From positions 248,001 through 312,000 of the forward strand of contig OZ253374.1 of assembly GCA_965260935.1 (NCBI GenBank): a stretch of DNA of 64,000 bases, given 5' to 3'. Position numbers and translations under genes: made by a program. Origin of the DNA: JBBROS01 sp965260935. Its GTDB lineage: Bacteria; Pseudomonadota; Alphaproteobacteria; Acetobacterales; Acetobacteraceae. Positions 53,985 through 63,480 of the stretch are shown here, piece after piece (within the stretch, counting starts at the first letter, position 1; the number at the start of each line of letters is the position of its first letter). The notes beneath the pieces are model-generated. The model was not told the DNA's origin and made no database searches. It worked only from the letters and a program-made list of their open reading frames with translations.

Positions 53985-55033
53985 GAGCCGCTCCCGAGCC
54001 TGTAGCAACGCGTTCGGGCGTTAGGCGTTGACGGGTAGAGGAGGCTGCCCATGCCGTCACCCTTGTCTGTTGATCTGCGCGAGCGCGTTGTGGCGTCCAT
54101 GTTGTCGGGCGCGTCGGGCGCGTCGTGCCGTGAGGCCGCGTCCCGCTTCGGGGTGAGTGCCGCGAGCGCCAGCCGCTGGGCGGCACGGCAGCGCCAGGAC
54201 GGGCACGTGGCACCCAGGCCGTCCGGGGGCGACCACAGTTCGCACCGCATGGAGGCGCAAGCCCGGCTGATTCTGGCCACCTGCCGTCGGCGGCCGGCCA
54301 TCTTTCTGCGCGAGTTGCGCGACCACTTGGCCGAGCGTGGCGTGCAGACCAGCACCAGCGGCCTGTCGCGCTTCTTTGCCCGGCATGGCATCACGCGCAA
54401 AAAGGGGACCTGCACGCCGCCGAGCAGGAGCGGGCGGACGTAAGGGCCGCGCGCCAAGCCTGGTTCGAGGGTCAGCCCGACCTCGACCCGGACCGTCTGA
54501 TCTTCTTGGACGAGACCGCAGCGACCACCACCATGGCCCGTCGCTACGGGTGGGCGCCGTGCGGCAAGCGTTGCCGCCTTGCCGTCCCGCTTGGGCACCG
54601 CAGGATCACCACGCTCACCGCCGCCCTGCGCACCACGGGCCTGGTCGCCACCGCCATGTTCGAGGGTGCGACCAACGGGGAGCGCTTTCTGGACTACGTG
54701 GCCCACACTCTGGTCCCGACGCTCCGGCCCGGCGATGTCGTGGTGCTGGACAACCTGTGCGTCCACAAGGTGGCCGGGTGCGCGAGGCGGTCGAGGCGGC
54801 CGGCGCACGCCTGCTGTTCCTGCCCCCCTACAGCCCCGATTTCAACCCGATCGAGCAAGCCTTCGCCAAGCTCAAGGCTCTGCTGCGCAGTGCGGCCGCC
54901 CGCACCACAGCCGACTTGCACCAAGCCACTCGAGATGCCTTGGCCCGCTTCACCTCGCAGGAATGCCGCAACTACGTCACCGCCGCCGGTTACGACAACG
55001 ACGACGACGTTGCTACGTGAGCGGGAACGGCTC
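53985..55033. mobile_element. IS630-family element
   Basis: Terminal repeats gagccgctcccg and its near-complement are flanked by the TA duplication expected for IS630/Tc1 (53983-53984 and 55034-55035). The element is 1,049 bp with one transposase gene in three frames. It is placed immediately behind sorB without damaging it. Confidence 0.9.
54051..55020 (+). pseudogene. IS630-family transposase, two frame changes
   Basis: The first part starts MPSPLSVDLRERVVASMLSG with an HTH (SCREAASRFGVSAASASRWA). At about 54400 a run of A's before agg (caaaaagg) moves homology to the -1 frame. That is a plausible programmed frameshift, as known in many IS630 elements. The DDE core continues DPDRLIFLDETAATTTMARR and VVVLDNLCVHKVAG. 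A second -1 change near 54778 leads to FLPPYSPDFNPIEQAFAKLK with the last catalytic residue, ending at 55020. The second change is probably an inactivating mutation. Confidence 0.85.
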
Positions 55034-55055
55034 TAATAAGCCTAAACTGCATTAG

Positions 55056-56473
55056 CACTACCTGGGCACTTCCAAGCTGGTAGGCCAGAGACCATGTTTT
55101 GATGGGCGTGGTTGGATGGAGTTCTGGCGGGCGTGGGCGATGGTTTGCGTGATCTGGATGGTTGGCTGGAGCCGTTCCTGGACGTGATGGGCCGCAAGAC
55201 GCGGCGGGAATGGGCACCCTTGTACGTGCGTGGCCTGCTTGGACCCGGCGAGCGCAAGAGCTTGCAACCGATTGCCGAGCGCCTGGGCCTTGGCGGCCAC
55301 GACCAATTGCAGCACTTCGTCGCCAGCACGGCCTGGAACGACGCCCCGCTGTGGACGGTGCTGGCGCAGCAGGCCGACCTGCTAGTGGGTGGCAAGGCCG
55401 CATACCTCGTGATCGACGACACGGCACTGCCCAAGAAGGGGACGCTGTCGGTCGGTGTCGCGCGGCAGTATTGCGGCCAACTCGGCAAGCGGGCGAACTG
55501 CCAGTCGTTGGTGTCGCTCACCCTGGCGCAGGGCGAGGTGCCCCTGCCGGTGAGCTTGCGCTTGTTCCTGCCTGACGAGTGGGTCGCCAGTCCCGAGCGC
55601 TGTGCCCGGGCGGGCGTTCCCGAGGCGGAGATGGTGGCGCGCGCCAAGGGTGAGATCGCACTGGCGGAGCTGGACCGCGTGGCGGCGGCGGGCGCGCGGT
55701 TCGGCTGCGTGCTGGCGGATGCGGGCTACGGCACCAGTGCCGCGTTCCGGCACGCCCTCGACGAGCGCGCGCTGTTGTGGGCGGTCGGCATTGCCCGCAA
55801 CCAGAAGGTTTATGGCCAGGACGTGCAACTCGTGCCGCCTGCGGGCCGTGCCCGCAAGCCCGTGCCGGACCAGGAACCGCGGGCAGCCGAGGATGTGCTG
55901 GGCAGGTTGCCTTGGCGGCGGGTGACATGGCGGCATGGTACCAAGGGCAAGCTCACCGCCCGGTTCGCGGCCACCCGCGCGCGGGTCGCGGATGGTGCCG
56001 TGTGGGGCAACAACCGCCATCTGCCCGGCAGAGAAGCCTGGCTGGTCGGAGAATGGCGCACCTCGGGCGAGCGCAAGTACTCCCTGGCCAACCTGCCCCC
56101 GCGAACGTCGGTGCGGGCGCTGGCCGCCGCGATCAAGGCGCGCTGGGTGTGCGAGCAAGCACACCAGCAGCTCAAAGGCGAGCTGGGGCTGGGGCACTTC
56201 GAGGGCCGCTCCTGGACCGGGCTACACCGGCACGCGCTGATGTGCTGCATCGCCTACACCTACCTGCAACACGTGCGCCTCGCCGGGCAGACCCGGACGG
56301 GGCCGGGGGAAAATGCACCCCCACGTTCCGGGACCGCCACCATCCCCAAGCCTGCCCGCGGTGCGCCGCGCCATCATCGCCAAGCTGTTCGGCCAACTTG
56401 CTTCGCCCGTCCAGTGTCCCTGCTGCAAGCACCAGTTCCAACCATCTCCTGAGATGAAAGTGCCCAGGTAGTG
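55056..56473. mobile_element. IS701-family element
   Basis: Terminal repeats cactacctgggcactt and its complement are flanked by the 4-bp duplication ttag (55052-55055 and 56474-56477), the target type described for IS701. The element is 1,418 bp, starts 22 bp after the IS630 end and has an intact transposase. Confidence 0.9.
55112..56452 (+). CDS. IS701-family transposase
   Basis: The product has up to 446 residues. The start used here is TTG 55112, since no ATG fits as well. A DDE_5-type core has YLVIDDTALPKKGTLSVGVA with the first Asp near residue 102, FGCVLADAGYGTSAAFRHAL with the second near 210 and WVCEQAHQQLKGELGLGHFE with the Glu near 355. It is intact and possibly active. Confidence 0.9.
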   Translation: MDGVLAGVGDGLRDLDGWLEPFLDVMGRKTRREWAPLYVRGLLGPGERKSLQPIAERLGLGGHDQLQHFVASTAWNDAPLWTVLAQQADLLVGGKAAYLVIDDTALPKKGTLSVGVARQYCGQLGKRANCQSLVSLTLAQGEVPLPVSLRLFLPDEWVASPERCARAGVPEAEMVARAKGEIALAELDRVAAAGARFGCVLADAGYGTSAAFRHALDERALLWAVGIARNQKVYGQDVQLVPPAGRARKPVPDQEPRAAEDVLGRLPWRRVTWRHGTKGKLTARFAATRARVADGAVWGNNRHLPGREAWLVGEWRTSGERKYSLANLPPRTSVRALAAAIKARWVCEQAHQQLKGELGLGHFEGRSWTGLHRHALMCCIAYTYLQHVRLAGQTRTGPGENAPPRSGTATIPKPARGAPRHHRQAVRPTCFARPVSLLQAPVPTIS

Positions 56474-56769
56474 TTAGACGATGATGCGGTGCAGCATGAC
56501 GGGCGCGGTTTCGAGTCTGGGCACAGGTTTGTCCCCCGATTCTGGGGATAACCGCCGCAGCCCAAACCGGAATTATGGCACGGCTCGGCTGGCTGAGCTA
56601 CGGTCGCAGAGGGTGGGAGGCAGCCAGTCCGCTTGCGGGCTTGCTGGAGTCCAAACCGGCCCTTCCGAGCCGAGAGGAAGACACGGACGCCGCCTTTGCA
56701 GCGACAGCTTGCTGCAACGCAATTCCGGAAGCCTTAGCGTGCTGTTTGAGCAAATGGTGAGCTGATCCT

Positions 56770-57258
56770 ATGAACCGAAAACTCGACCTTGCCGTCACCG
56801 ACGTCGAGCGCGGCAGCGATTACCCGCCGCCATTTGATGCCCCCTGTCGCGACGGCGAGCGGAAGCGCCTCGGCGACGCCGCGGGTCTGAGCCAGTTCGG
56901 GGTCAACCTCCTCCGCCTCCCGCCCGGAACCTGGTCAAGCCAGCGACACTGGCAGACCGCGAGCGACGAGTTCGTCTACATCGTCAGCGGGGAGGTCGTT
57001 CTGGTAACAGGCGCCGGCGAGGAAACGCTGCGCGCGGGCGATGCCGCAGGCTTCAAGGCAGGCACCCCCGACGGGCATCACCTACAGAACCGCAGCACGT
57101 CGGAAGCACTGGTCCTCGAGGTCGGCACGCGGCTTCCCGGCGACGGTTGCTACTACTCGGACATCGATATGATGATCATCGACGAGAGCCCGGACGGCTA
57201 CACCAGGCGGGACGGGTCGCCCTATGCCCGTCGCTCCTCCAATGGCGAAGCCGAATGA
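56770..57258 (+). CDS. Cupin-domain protein
   Basis: The product has 162 residues from ATG 56770. It is a single cupin_2 barrel: WSSQRHWQTASDEFVYIVSG holds the first metal-site motif (His and Glu), and GDAAGFKAGTPDGHHLQNRS the second. No DNA-binding domain is present. Such small cupins are often isomerases, sugar-binding proteins or dioxygenases; the substrate cannot be told. The gene is isolated: about 290 bp of apparently non-coding DNA separate it from IS701, and about 370 bp of repeats follow. Confidence 0.85.
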   Translation: MNRKLDLAVTDVERGSDYPPPFDAPCRDGERKRLGDAAGLSQFGVNLLRLPPGTWSSQRHWQTASDEFVYIVSGEVVLVTGAGEETLRAGDAAGFKAGTPDGHHLQNRSTSEALVLEVGTRLPGDGCYYSDIDMMIIDESPDGYTRRDGSPYARRSSNGEAE

Positions 57259-57624
57259 CAGACGGCGATCGCGCCGGGATCGGGATGTCGGCTTTCGGCC
57301 ATCAGGCAAGTTAGATCATGGCGACGATCTGCGCCAAATCCTCACACATTGCCCAGCCAAGAAAAACTTTGAACCGGGAGCAACCGCGTGTTGAATGCCT
57401 GAATCGGTTTTCTGACGCTCTTGCCCTTTTGTGACCCCTGTCTACTTTATGACCCTGTCCACGGTCCGCCAGATTACCCGCCGGTTTTCTGGCGACTCGG
57501 CTAACCCAACCGCGCCTCAGCACCAGGACGATGTATGAGGATTTGGCGCGGATCGTCGCCATGGTCCGAGAGGGCGCGCACATGTCCGGGCTTTATTGTC
57601 GCACCGTGTCCGAAGCCTGGCGGC
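57259..57624. other. Non-coding stretch with a 36-bp inverted repeat
   Basis: 57314-57349 and 57531-57566 are inverted copies with 33 of 36 bases identical. Each could encode a peptide like MYEDLARIVAM, reading away from the other. Between them lie two direct copies of cggttttctg. No complete gene is present. The sequence gttttctggcgact here also occurs on the opposite strand near 16060-16075. Confidence 0.55.
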
Positions 57625-58368
57625 TCAGCCCATTTGAGTGTCTCGCATCATCGGATGCAACAATTCCGAGAACCCGATCCGATGCAGGAACTGCTCGCGG
57701 ATACGGTCCACCACGGGGAACGTGACCCTGGCGCCGTCGTCGGCCGGGTCGATCACGGTGCGGAACGGCCGCTTGCCCACTGGCGTACGGACGATGGCGG
57801 TCACCGCTCGGCCGATCTCGGATGGGTCGGAGTCGAGCGGGTCCGTCGCGGCAAGCACCGTCTGCATCCGGTCGGCGAACCCGTCCGGCCAGCCTGCTTC
57901 ATAGGCCTTCGCGCGCGTCTTGTCCTCGGGGTGACCCGCGTGCGCGAAGTGGTTCGTGCCTTTGGTATAGGCGCCGGGCACGACGATCGCGGTCTCGACG
58001 CCGAACGGCGTGAGTTCGCGCGCGTAAGCAACGGCGAGCTGATCCATGCCGGCCTTCGCCGCGAAATACGGGCCCAGCAACGGGGGAACGCCACCCATGA
58101 CGCTGCTGCTCGATATCCAGACCAGCAGGCCGTTCCGAGCCTCGCGCATGTGCGGGAGCACGGCGCGATTGACTCGATGGGCGCCAAGCACATTCACGTC
58201 GTACTGCGCGGCAAGTTGCTCTGGCGTGAACGCTTCCGTCGGCCCCCACACCATATGGCCAGCATTGTGGACGAGCACGTCGAGGTGGCCGTGCTTGTCC
58301 ACGATGGTACGAATCGCTGTTCCGATCGACTCTTCATCCTGTACGTCGAGCTCGACCGTTCGAAGATC

Positions 58369-59616
58369 CAGGGCAATCGCTTGAACCGTACTGGGATTCC
58401 GGCGCGGCCTGAAGTCTGATTCATGGGAAACCTCTCGTTGAGGAGGTTTCCCGATGCCCGGCCCATCGCTGATCGACCACTTCGCGGTGCTGGAGGATCC
58501 GCGTCAGTCCTGGAAGGTGCTGTTTCCGTTGCCCGAGGTTCTGCTGGTCGTGCTCTGCGCCACGCTGGCCGGCGCGGAAGACTTCGTTGAAATCAGGCGC
58601 TGGGGCCAGACGCATCAGGAGTTCCTGCGCCGCCTGCTGCCGTTCAAGGCTGGTGTGCCCAGCCACGACACCCTCAACGACGTCATCAACGCTCTCGACG
58701 GCGCGCTCTTTGCCGAGTGCTTCACCGCCTGGGTCGAAACTCTCCGCGACCCGGCCCCGGCCCCGTCCACTGCACCCGAAATCGTCGCCATCGACGGCAA
58801 GACCTCACGCCGCACCCACGACCGTGCCAAGGATCGCGGGCCACTCCACATGGTGTCAGCATGGGCCAGCAGCCAGCGCCTCGTGCTCGGCCAACAGGCG
58901 TGCGAGGCCAAGTCCAACGAGATCACCGCCATCCCGCTTCTGCTTGAACGCCTGGCGCTGACCGGGGCGCTTGTCACCATCGACGCCATGGGCACGCAAA
59001 CCAAGATCGCCCAGGCCGTCCTCGACCGCGGCGGCGACTACCTGCTGGCGCTCAAGGGCAACCAGTCCAGCCTGCATGACGAGATCAGGCGCTACCTCGA
59101 TGATCCCGCGGGCAAGGTCCACAGCCGGTTCGAGACGACCGACGGCGACCACGGCCGCATCGAGGTCCGCCGCCATTGGGTCAGCCACGACGTGGACTGG
59201 CTCACTACCGCCCGCCGGTTCCCGGGTGAGCCGCGGTTCCCGGGCCTGCGGGCCATCGCCGTCGTCGAGGCCGAGGTCGAACGCAACGCCAGCACCAGCT
59301 CCGAACGGCGCTACTACCTGTCGTCCTTGCCGCTCGATGCAAAGCTGTTCGCACACGCCGTGCGGTGCCACTGGCATGTCGAGAACCGCCTGCATTGGGT
59401 GCTCGATGTCGTGTTCCATGAGGACCTCAACCGCCTGCGATCCGGTGCCGGGCCGCAGAACATGGCCACGGTCCGGCACATGGCGATGAACCTGCTGCGC
59501 GGGCCGAAGGACAAACACAGCCTTAAGGTCAGGCGGAAATCAGCCGCTTGGGATACCGCCTATCTTGAAGCTTTGCTCCGCCAATCAGCGTGACCGCACT
59601 TCAAGCGATTGCCCTG
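58369..59616. mobile_element. ISAs1-family element, copy 2
   Basis: The element is 1,248 bp, nearly identical to 16872-18119 and inverted relative to it. It is flanked by the 10-bp duplication ttcgaagatc (58359-58368 and 59617-59626), so this is a clean insertion into the SDR gene. Confidence 0.96.
58454..59593 (+). CDS. ISAs1-family transposase (copy 2)
   Basis: The product has 379 residues from ATG 58454, with the same amino-acid sequence as copy 1. It carries the same catalytic motifs (EIVAIDGKTSRRTHD; VTIDAMGTQTKIAQ; HVENRLHWVLDVVFHE). The only nucleotide difference I found is silent, at about 59056. Near identity implies recent amplification. Confidence 0.95.
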   Translation: MPGPSLIDHFAVLEDPRQSWKVLFPLPEVLLVVLCATLAGAEDFVEIRRWGQTHQEFLRRLLPFKAGVPSHDTLNDVINALDGALFAECFTAWVETLRDPAPAPSTAPEIVAIDGKTSRRTHDRAKDRGPLHMVSAWASSQRLVLGQQACEAKSNEITAIPLLLERLALTGALVTIDAMGTQTKIAQAVLDRGGDYLLALKGNQSSLHDEIRRYLDDPAGKVHSRFETTDGDHGRIEVRRHWVSHDVDWLTTARRFPGEPRFPGLRAIAVVEAEVERNASTSSERRYYLSSLPLDAKLFAHAVRCHWHVENRLHWVLDVVFHEDLNRLRSGAGPQNMATVRHMAMNLLRGPKDKHSLKVRRKSAAWDTAYLEALLRQSA

Positions 59617-59805
59617 TTCGAAGATCGACGCCCTTGTTCTTCGCCTCGTCGGCGATATCCTGCACCGTCGCAGCGTTCTTGCCGCCCGTATCGCGCATGG
59701 AGGCGTAGGCGGTCAGTCCGGCGCCGGCGAGTTCGCCCGCGATCATTCGGCCGAAGCCGCTTGACGCGCCGGTCACCAATGCGACTTGAGCCACGTTCCA
59801 CCTCC

Positions 59806-60543
59806 TCAGATGATGCCGCCATTGGCGCGGAGCACCTGGCCGTTGATCCAGCAGCCGTCGGGCGAAACCAGGAAGGAGACCGCGCGCGCGATGTCGTCGG
59901 GCTCGCCCAGCCGCCCGAGCGGCGTGCGCCCGACGATCGGCTTGATGTCGTCATCGCTTTTGCCGTCGAGGAAGAGCTTGGTGGCGACCGGCCCCGGCGC
60001 GACCACGTTGACGGTGATCTTCTTCGGGCCGAGCTCCTTGGACAGAATGTGGCTCATCGCCTCGATGCCCGCCTTGGTGGCCGCGTAAGCCGCGTAGGTC
60101 GGCTGGTAGAGGCCGACCACGCTGGACGAAAAGCTGACAATCCGACCGCCATCGCGCAGCCGCCGCGCTGCTTCGCGCATGCCGTTGAACACGCCCTTCA
60201 GATTGACGGCGATCGTTTGGTCAAACAATTCGTCGCTGGTCTCGGCCAGTGCAGCGAGCTTCATGATGCCAGCGTTGTTGACCAGCACGTCGACGCCGCC
60301 AAACGCTTCTTCAGCTTGCGAGAACAGTTGCCCCATGGCAGCAGGGTCGCTGACATCGGCCCTGACGGCGATGGCCTGCCCACCGGCCGCCTTTATCTTG
60401 GCCATCAGCTCCTCGGCCGGTGCAGCTTTGCTGGAATAGTTCACGACGACGGCCAGGCCGTCGTCGGCCAGCCGTTCGGCGACGGCCGCACCAATTCCTT
60501 GCGACGATCCAGTGACGATCGCCACGCGCGTTTGCGTAGCCAT
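59806..60543 (-). CDS. Short-chain dehydrogenase/reductase (FabG-like)
   Basis: The product has 245 residues from ATG 60543. It is a classical SDR: TGSSQGIGAAVAERLADDGL for NAD(P), DVLVNNAGIM, catalytic Ser and Tyr-Lys in FSSSVVGLYQPTYAAYAATK, and PGPVATKLF. The substrate is unknown. It sits between the tautomerase gene and the IS-split SDR gene, all on the minus strand, in an operon started at 61317. Confidence 0.92.
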   Translation of the reverse strand: MATQTRVAIVTGSSQGIGAAVAERLADDGLAVVVNYSSKAAPAEELMAKIKAAGGQAIAVRADVSDPAAMGQLFSQAEEAFGGVDVLVNNAGIMKLAALAETSDELFDQTIAVNLKGVFNGMREAARRLRDGGRIVSFSSSVVGLYQPTYAAYAATKAGIEAMSHILSKELGPKKITVNVVAPGPVATKLFLDGKSDDDIKPIVGRTPLGRLGEPDDIARAVSFLVSPDGCWINGQVLRANGGII

Positions 60544-60589
60544 GAGCTTGCTCCTGGTCAGAATGCTCGAGTGACGGGTCCGCCAGCGC

Positions 60590-60823
60590 TCAGCTCGAGC
60601 CGCTGCCCTGCTGCACTTTCATCCGCTGCATGGCCGCAAGGTCGAACACCTCGTCCGCGCGGCCGAAGCCGCCATCGACCACCTCGTCCACGAGCACCAT
60701 CGTGTAGGGGCGGACCCCCTCGCCGAAATACGACGCGAACAGGTCGGTCGTGCGGTGGATGATCTCGGCTTTCTGCTCTGCGGTGATCATACCTTGCGGA
60801 ATCTTGTAGTTCGCGAACGGCAT
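60590..60823 (-). CDS. 4-oxalocrotonate tautomerase-family protein
   Basis: The product has 77 residues from ATG 60823, so that Pro follows the initiator Met (MPFANYKIPQGMITAEQKAE) as needed for the catalytic amino-terminal proline. The length and the pattern EIIHRTTDLFASYFG...MVLVDEV match 4-OT-like tautomerases. Probably it tautomerises an enol or enone in the same pathway as the SDR proteins. Confidence 0.82.
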   Translation of the reverse strand: MPFANYKIPQGMITAEQKAEIIHRTTDLFASYFGEGVRPYTMVLVDEVVDGGFGRADEVFDLAAMQRMKVQQGSGSS

Positions 60824-60855
60824 GTGAGCCTCCGTTGTTGGGGTTTTGAAAAAGG

Positions 60856-61317
60856 TTATGCCTGACCGGCGGCGCCGATCTGCTCGCGCCAGCCGGACCA
60901 GTCTTCGAGGTGCCAAGTGTGAGTGATGCGGTCACCCTCGAAATGATGCATCTCGTGCATGGCGATCTCGAACGAGCGGCCTGTGGCGGGCACGCCCATC
61001 CACTCGCCCACATGGCGGCCGCTCAGCGTCAGCCGCACCGCCGCACGCCCGTCGCAGAGGATCACCTCCTGCGGCGTGAACGCGACATCGGCGAACGCGG
61101 CACGGAACGCCGCGACCATTGGCTTGACGCCGTCACGGCCGGGCTCCTGCCCCGGAGCGAGCGGGAGGTCCTGCCAGTTCTCCACCAGCACCGCGTCGAG
61201 CAGGTTGGACTCGCCGGTGTTGAAGGCCCGGTATAACGTGCCGATCGCGTCACGTTGAGCTTGGGTGAGGCCGCTGGTTGAAAGGTCGCTGCCGGGCATG
61301 GTGTTCTCACTTTCCAT
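60856..61317 (-). CDS. SnoaL-like/NTF2-fold protein (ester cyclase family)
   Basis: The product has about 153 residues from ATG 61317; a start at 61299 (MPGSDLSTSGLTQ) is equally possible. It has an NTF2-like cone fold pattern: YRAFNTGESNLLDAVLVENW, PGRDGVKPMVAAFRAAFADV, GRSFEIAMHEMHHFEGDRIT. The family includes polyketide cyclases and many uncharacterised isomerases. It is first in the minus-strand operon and divergent from the LysR gene at 61383. Confidence 0.82.
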   Translation of the reverse strand: MESENTMPGSDLSTSGLTQAQRDAIGTLYRAFNTGESNLLDAVLVENWQDLPLAPGQEPGRDGVKPMVAAFRAAFADVAFTPQEVILCDGRAAVRLTLSGRHVGEWMGVPATGRSFEIAMHEMHHFEGDRITHTWHLEDWSGWREQIGAAGQA

Positions 61318-61382
61318 GTGTCGATAACCCGTGTCGCTGTTAGTGTTTCCATCGATTGTGAGTATGCGAGCACATCAACGTC

Positions 61383-62285
61383 GTGGATTTGCATGGCATC
61401 GACTTGAACCTGCTGGTGGCGTTCGACGCACTCATGGCGGAGCGCAGCGTCACCAAGGCCGGCCGCCGCATCGGCCGCACGCAGCCGGCAATGAGCGCGG
61501 CGCTGTCGCGGCTTCGCGGCCTGTTCGACGACCAGCTGTTCGTCCGCGGGCCGGACGGATTGCAGCCGACCCCGCGCGCGATTGAGCTGGCCGAGCCGCT
61601 TGGGCACGCGCTTGAGGAGATTGGGCGCACGCTGGGCTTCGCTCAGGAGTTCGACCCGGCGATGTCGCGCGTCACGTTCAACATCGCGCTTCAGGAGCAT
61701 ACCGCCTTCAAGCTGCTGCCGAAGCTGGTGCAATGCCTGCGTCGACAGGCGCCCGCGACGAAACTGGCGATGCGCGTCTACACGGCGCGTGACGACGCAA
61801 TCGCGCTGCTGGACGCGGGTGAAGCGGACATCGCGGTTGGCGTGCCGCCGTCGAGCGCCCCCGGACGGGTGTTCACGCAACCGCTATTTGCGGAGCCGTT
61901 TGCATGCGTGGTGCGGAAAGGCCATCCCGCCGCCGACAAACCACTTGAACTTGAGACGTTCCTCAGCCTCGAACACCTGCTTGTTTCGCCGGAAGGCGAT
62001 CGCTTCGGCCACATCGACGCGGCGCTCGCCGAGCTTGGTCTCCGGCGATCTCTGGCGATCACGCTGACCCAGATGTACGCCGTCCCCGCGATCGTCGCCG
62101 GCTCGGACCTGATCGCGACATTGATGCGCAGCGTGGTCGAACTGTCCGGCTACGGGGATCGCCTGGCGATGCTGGATCCCCCGCTCCCGCTCGATCCCTG
62201 CCCGTATGTGATGTGCTGGCATCGCCGGAACGACGCTCACCCGGCGCAGAGATGGTTGCGCGAGTGCGTCTGCTCGGTGGCTTGA
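61383..62285 (+). CDS. LysR-family transcriptional regulator
   Basis: The product has 300 residues; GTG 61383 is the likely start (VDLHGIDLNLLVAFDALMAE). HTH: SVTKAGRRIGRTQPAMSAAL. A NodD-like effector domain follows (ADIAVGVPPSSAPGRVFTQP), ending HPAQRWLRECV. It is divergent from the SnoaL/tautomerase/SDR operon with a gap of 65 bases, and is its probable regulator. It is related to the regulator at 11786, which controls a different oxidoreductase cluster. Confidence 0.88.
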   Translation: MDLHGIDLNLLVAFDALMAERSVTKAGRRIGRTQPAMSAALSRLRGLFDDQLFVRGPDGLQPTPRAIELAEPLGHALEEIGRTLGFAQEFDPAMSRVTFNIALQEHTAFKLLPKLVQCLRRQAPATKLAMRVYTARDDAIALLDAGEADIAVGVPPSSAPGRVFTQPLFAEPFACVVRKGHPAADKPLELETFLSLEHLLVSPEGDRFGHIDAALAELGLRRSLAITLTQMYAVPAIVAGSDLIATLMRSVVELSGYGDRLAMLDPPLPLDPCPYVMCWHRRNDAHPAQRWLRECVCSVA

Positions 62286-62369
62286 ACAAAGCTCGCACTC
62301 ATGAACGCCTTGATGCGCCTGCTGCTGGGCCTTGTCGTAATCTTCCTGACCGGAACTTGTATGGGAGTT

Positions 62370-63462
62370 GGCTCTTGTTGGGTTCCGGGGTGGTGACGGC
62401 CCCATCATGCAACCAGGCCCGCAATCAAGGTGCCGAGCAGGGCCTTGCCGCGTCGGCGAGCGTTGTGCACGAACTGGAAGACGCCGAGATAGAGCGGCAG
62501 CTTGTCTTGCGAGATGCCGCAGTGTGGGCGCAGCCACGAACGCAGCAGCGACCAAAAGCCTTCCATGGTGTTGACGTGGACCTCGCAGAAGCCATCACCG
62601 TCCTCGTCGCGGGCGTATTCGCCCCGCCCATGGCAGACTGTCTTGTGCCCTTAGCCCCAGGCCGGCAGGCGGGCGTAGATGCTATACTCGTCCGTGTGGA
62701 CGAGAGTGCCCGGGGCGACGGCGGCGGTGATGACCGGCTTGATCGTGTTCTGCTGCACGTTGGCCAGCATGCGCAGCACCACCTCGCCGCCGCGCTGGAT
62801 CAGGCCGAGGACCGGCGGCTTGTCCTTTTCCAGCGTGCCGCGGCCCGGCGCGCCTGCCAGCCTGCGGCACCGCCCGAGCCGCCCCTTTTGGCCACTTCCT
62901 CCGGCTGCCCTTTGTGCCCGGCCACGACGTAGACCTCGTCGACCTCCACCTCGCCGTTCAGCGTCACCTCTGACGCCTTGGCGACCAGGCCGCGGCGCAG
63001 CTGCTCCGTCATCGCCTGCGTGTCCGAGCCGTCCAGGCCCAATTCCAACGCGATCTGCCGGTTGGAAAGGTTCAGGCCCATGAAATACAGGCACAGCACC
63101 CATACCCGCAGCGGCTGGTGGTGCCCGGCCAGCACCGTTCCGGTCAGGTCGTCGAACCGCCCTGAGCACGCCTTGCACCGGTAGCGCTGGCGACAGGGCT
63201 GTGTATCGTCGCATCCGTCCCGGATGACGCCGCTGCTGTCACACACGGGGCAGCGCACACCTTCCGGCCAGCGGTGCTGGCGCACAAAGGCAAAGCACTT
63301 GGCATCGTCCATCAGGCCGGATAGGTTGACCAGGTCGGATACAGCCATGACGCAAGCTCCTCGCGCGAGCCGGTCAGCTACTCCCGATCCCGCGATCACA
63401 CCAGACGTCCCCAGACCCGCGCCACGGTTCCGACTTCACCACCCCGGAACCCAATAAGAGCC
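62370..63462. mobile_element. IS1595-family element, second copy, decayed
   Basis: Terminal repeats ggctcttgttgggttccgg at 62370 and the complement ending at 63462 enclose 1,093 bp. The flanking 8-mers (tgggagtt, atcctccc) do not match as direct repeats. Related to the copy at 33563-36342 but distinctly diverged. Confidence 0.88.
62405..63348 (-). pseudogene. IS1595-family transposase with frameshift and nonsense mutation
   Basis: ATG 63348 starts MAVSDLVNLSGLMDDAKCFA. The zinc-ribbon CPVCDS and CKACSGRF and the core EVEVDEVYVVAGHKGQ are intact. A one-base deletion near 62845 shifts the frame before the RGTLEKDKPPVL segment. Farther on the Tyr codon of PAWGYGHK (seen in the other copy) is changed to TAA at about 62652. 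The C-terminus FVHNARRRGKALLGTLIAGL is still readable. It is inactive. Confidence 0.9.
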
Positions 63463-63480
63463 ATCCTCCCTTGGTTCCGT

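Larger units (their letters stand above)
57625..59794 (-). pseudogene. Short-chain dehydrogenase/reductase split by ISAs1
   Basis: ATG 59794 starts MAQVALVTGASSGFGRMIAG with the TGxxxGxG motif. The frame reaches GVDLR at the IS boundary. Beyond the IS it resumes TVELDVQDEESIGTAIRTIV, the NAG motif LVHNAGHMVWGPTEAFTPEQ and the catalytic YFAAK, ending at 57625. Removing 58369-59616 and one target copy restores one clean frame of about 307 residues. It is the last gene of a minus-strand operon with another SDR, a tautomerase and a SnoaL-like gene. Confidence 0.9.

Noticed and set aside
57311..57583. 90-codon minus-strand frame
   Set aside because: It runs through both arms of an inverted repeat and a low-complexity spacer, with no recognisable domain.
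16872..59616. Composite transposon bounded by ISAs1 copies
   Set aside because: Each copy has its own distinct 10-bp target duplication (cctaggttga and ttcgaagatc), so they inserted independently.
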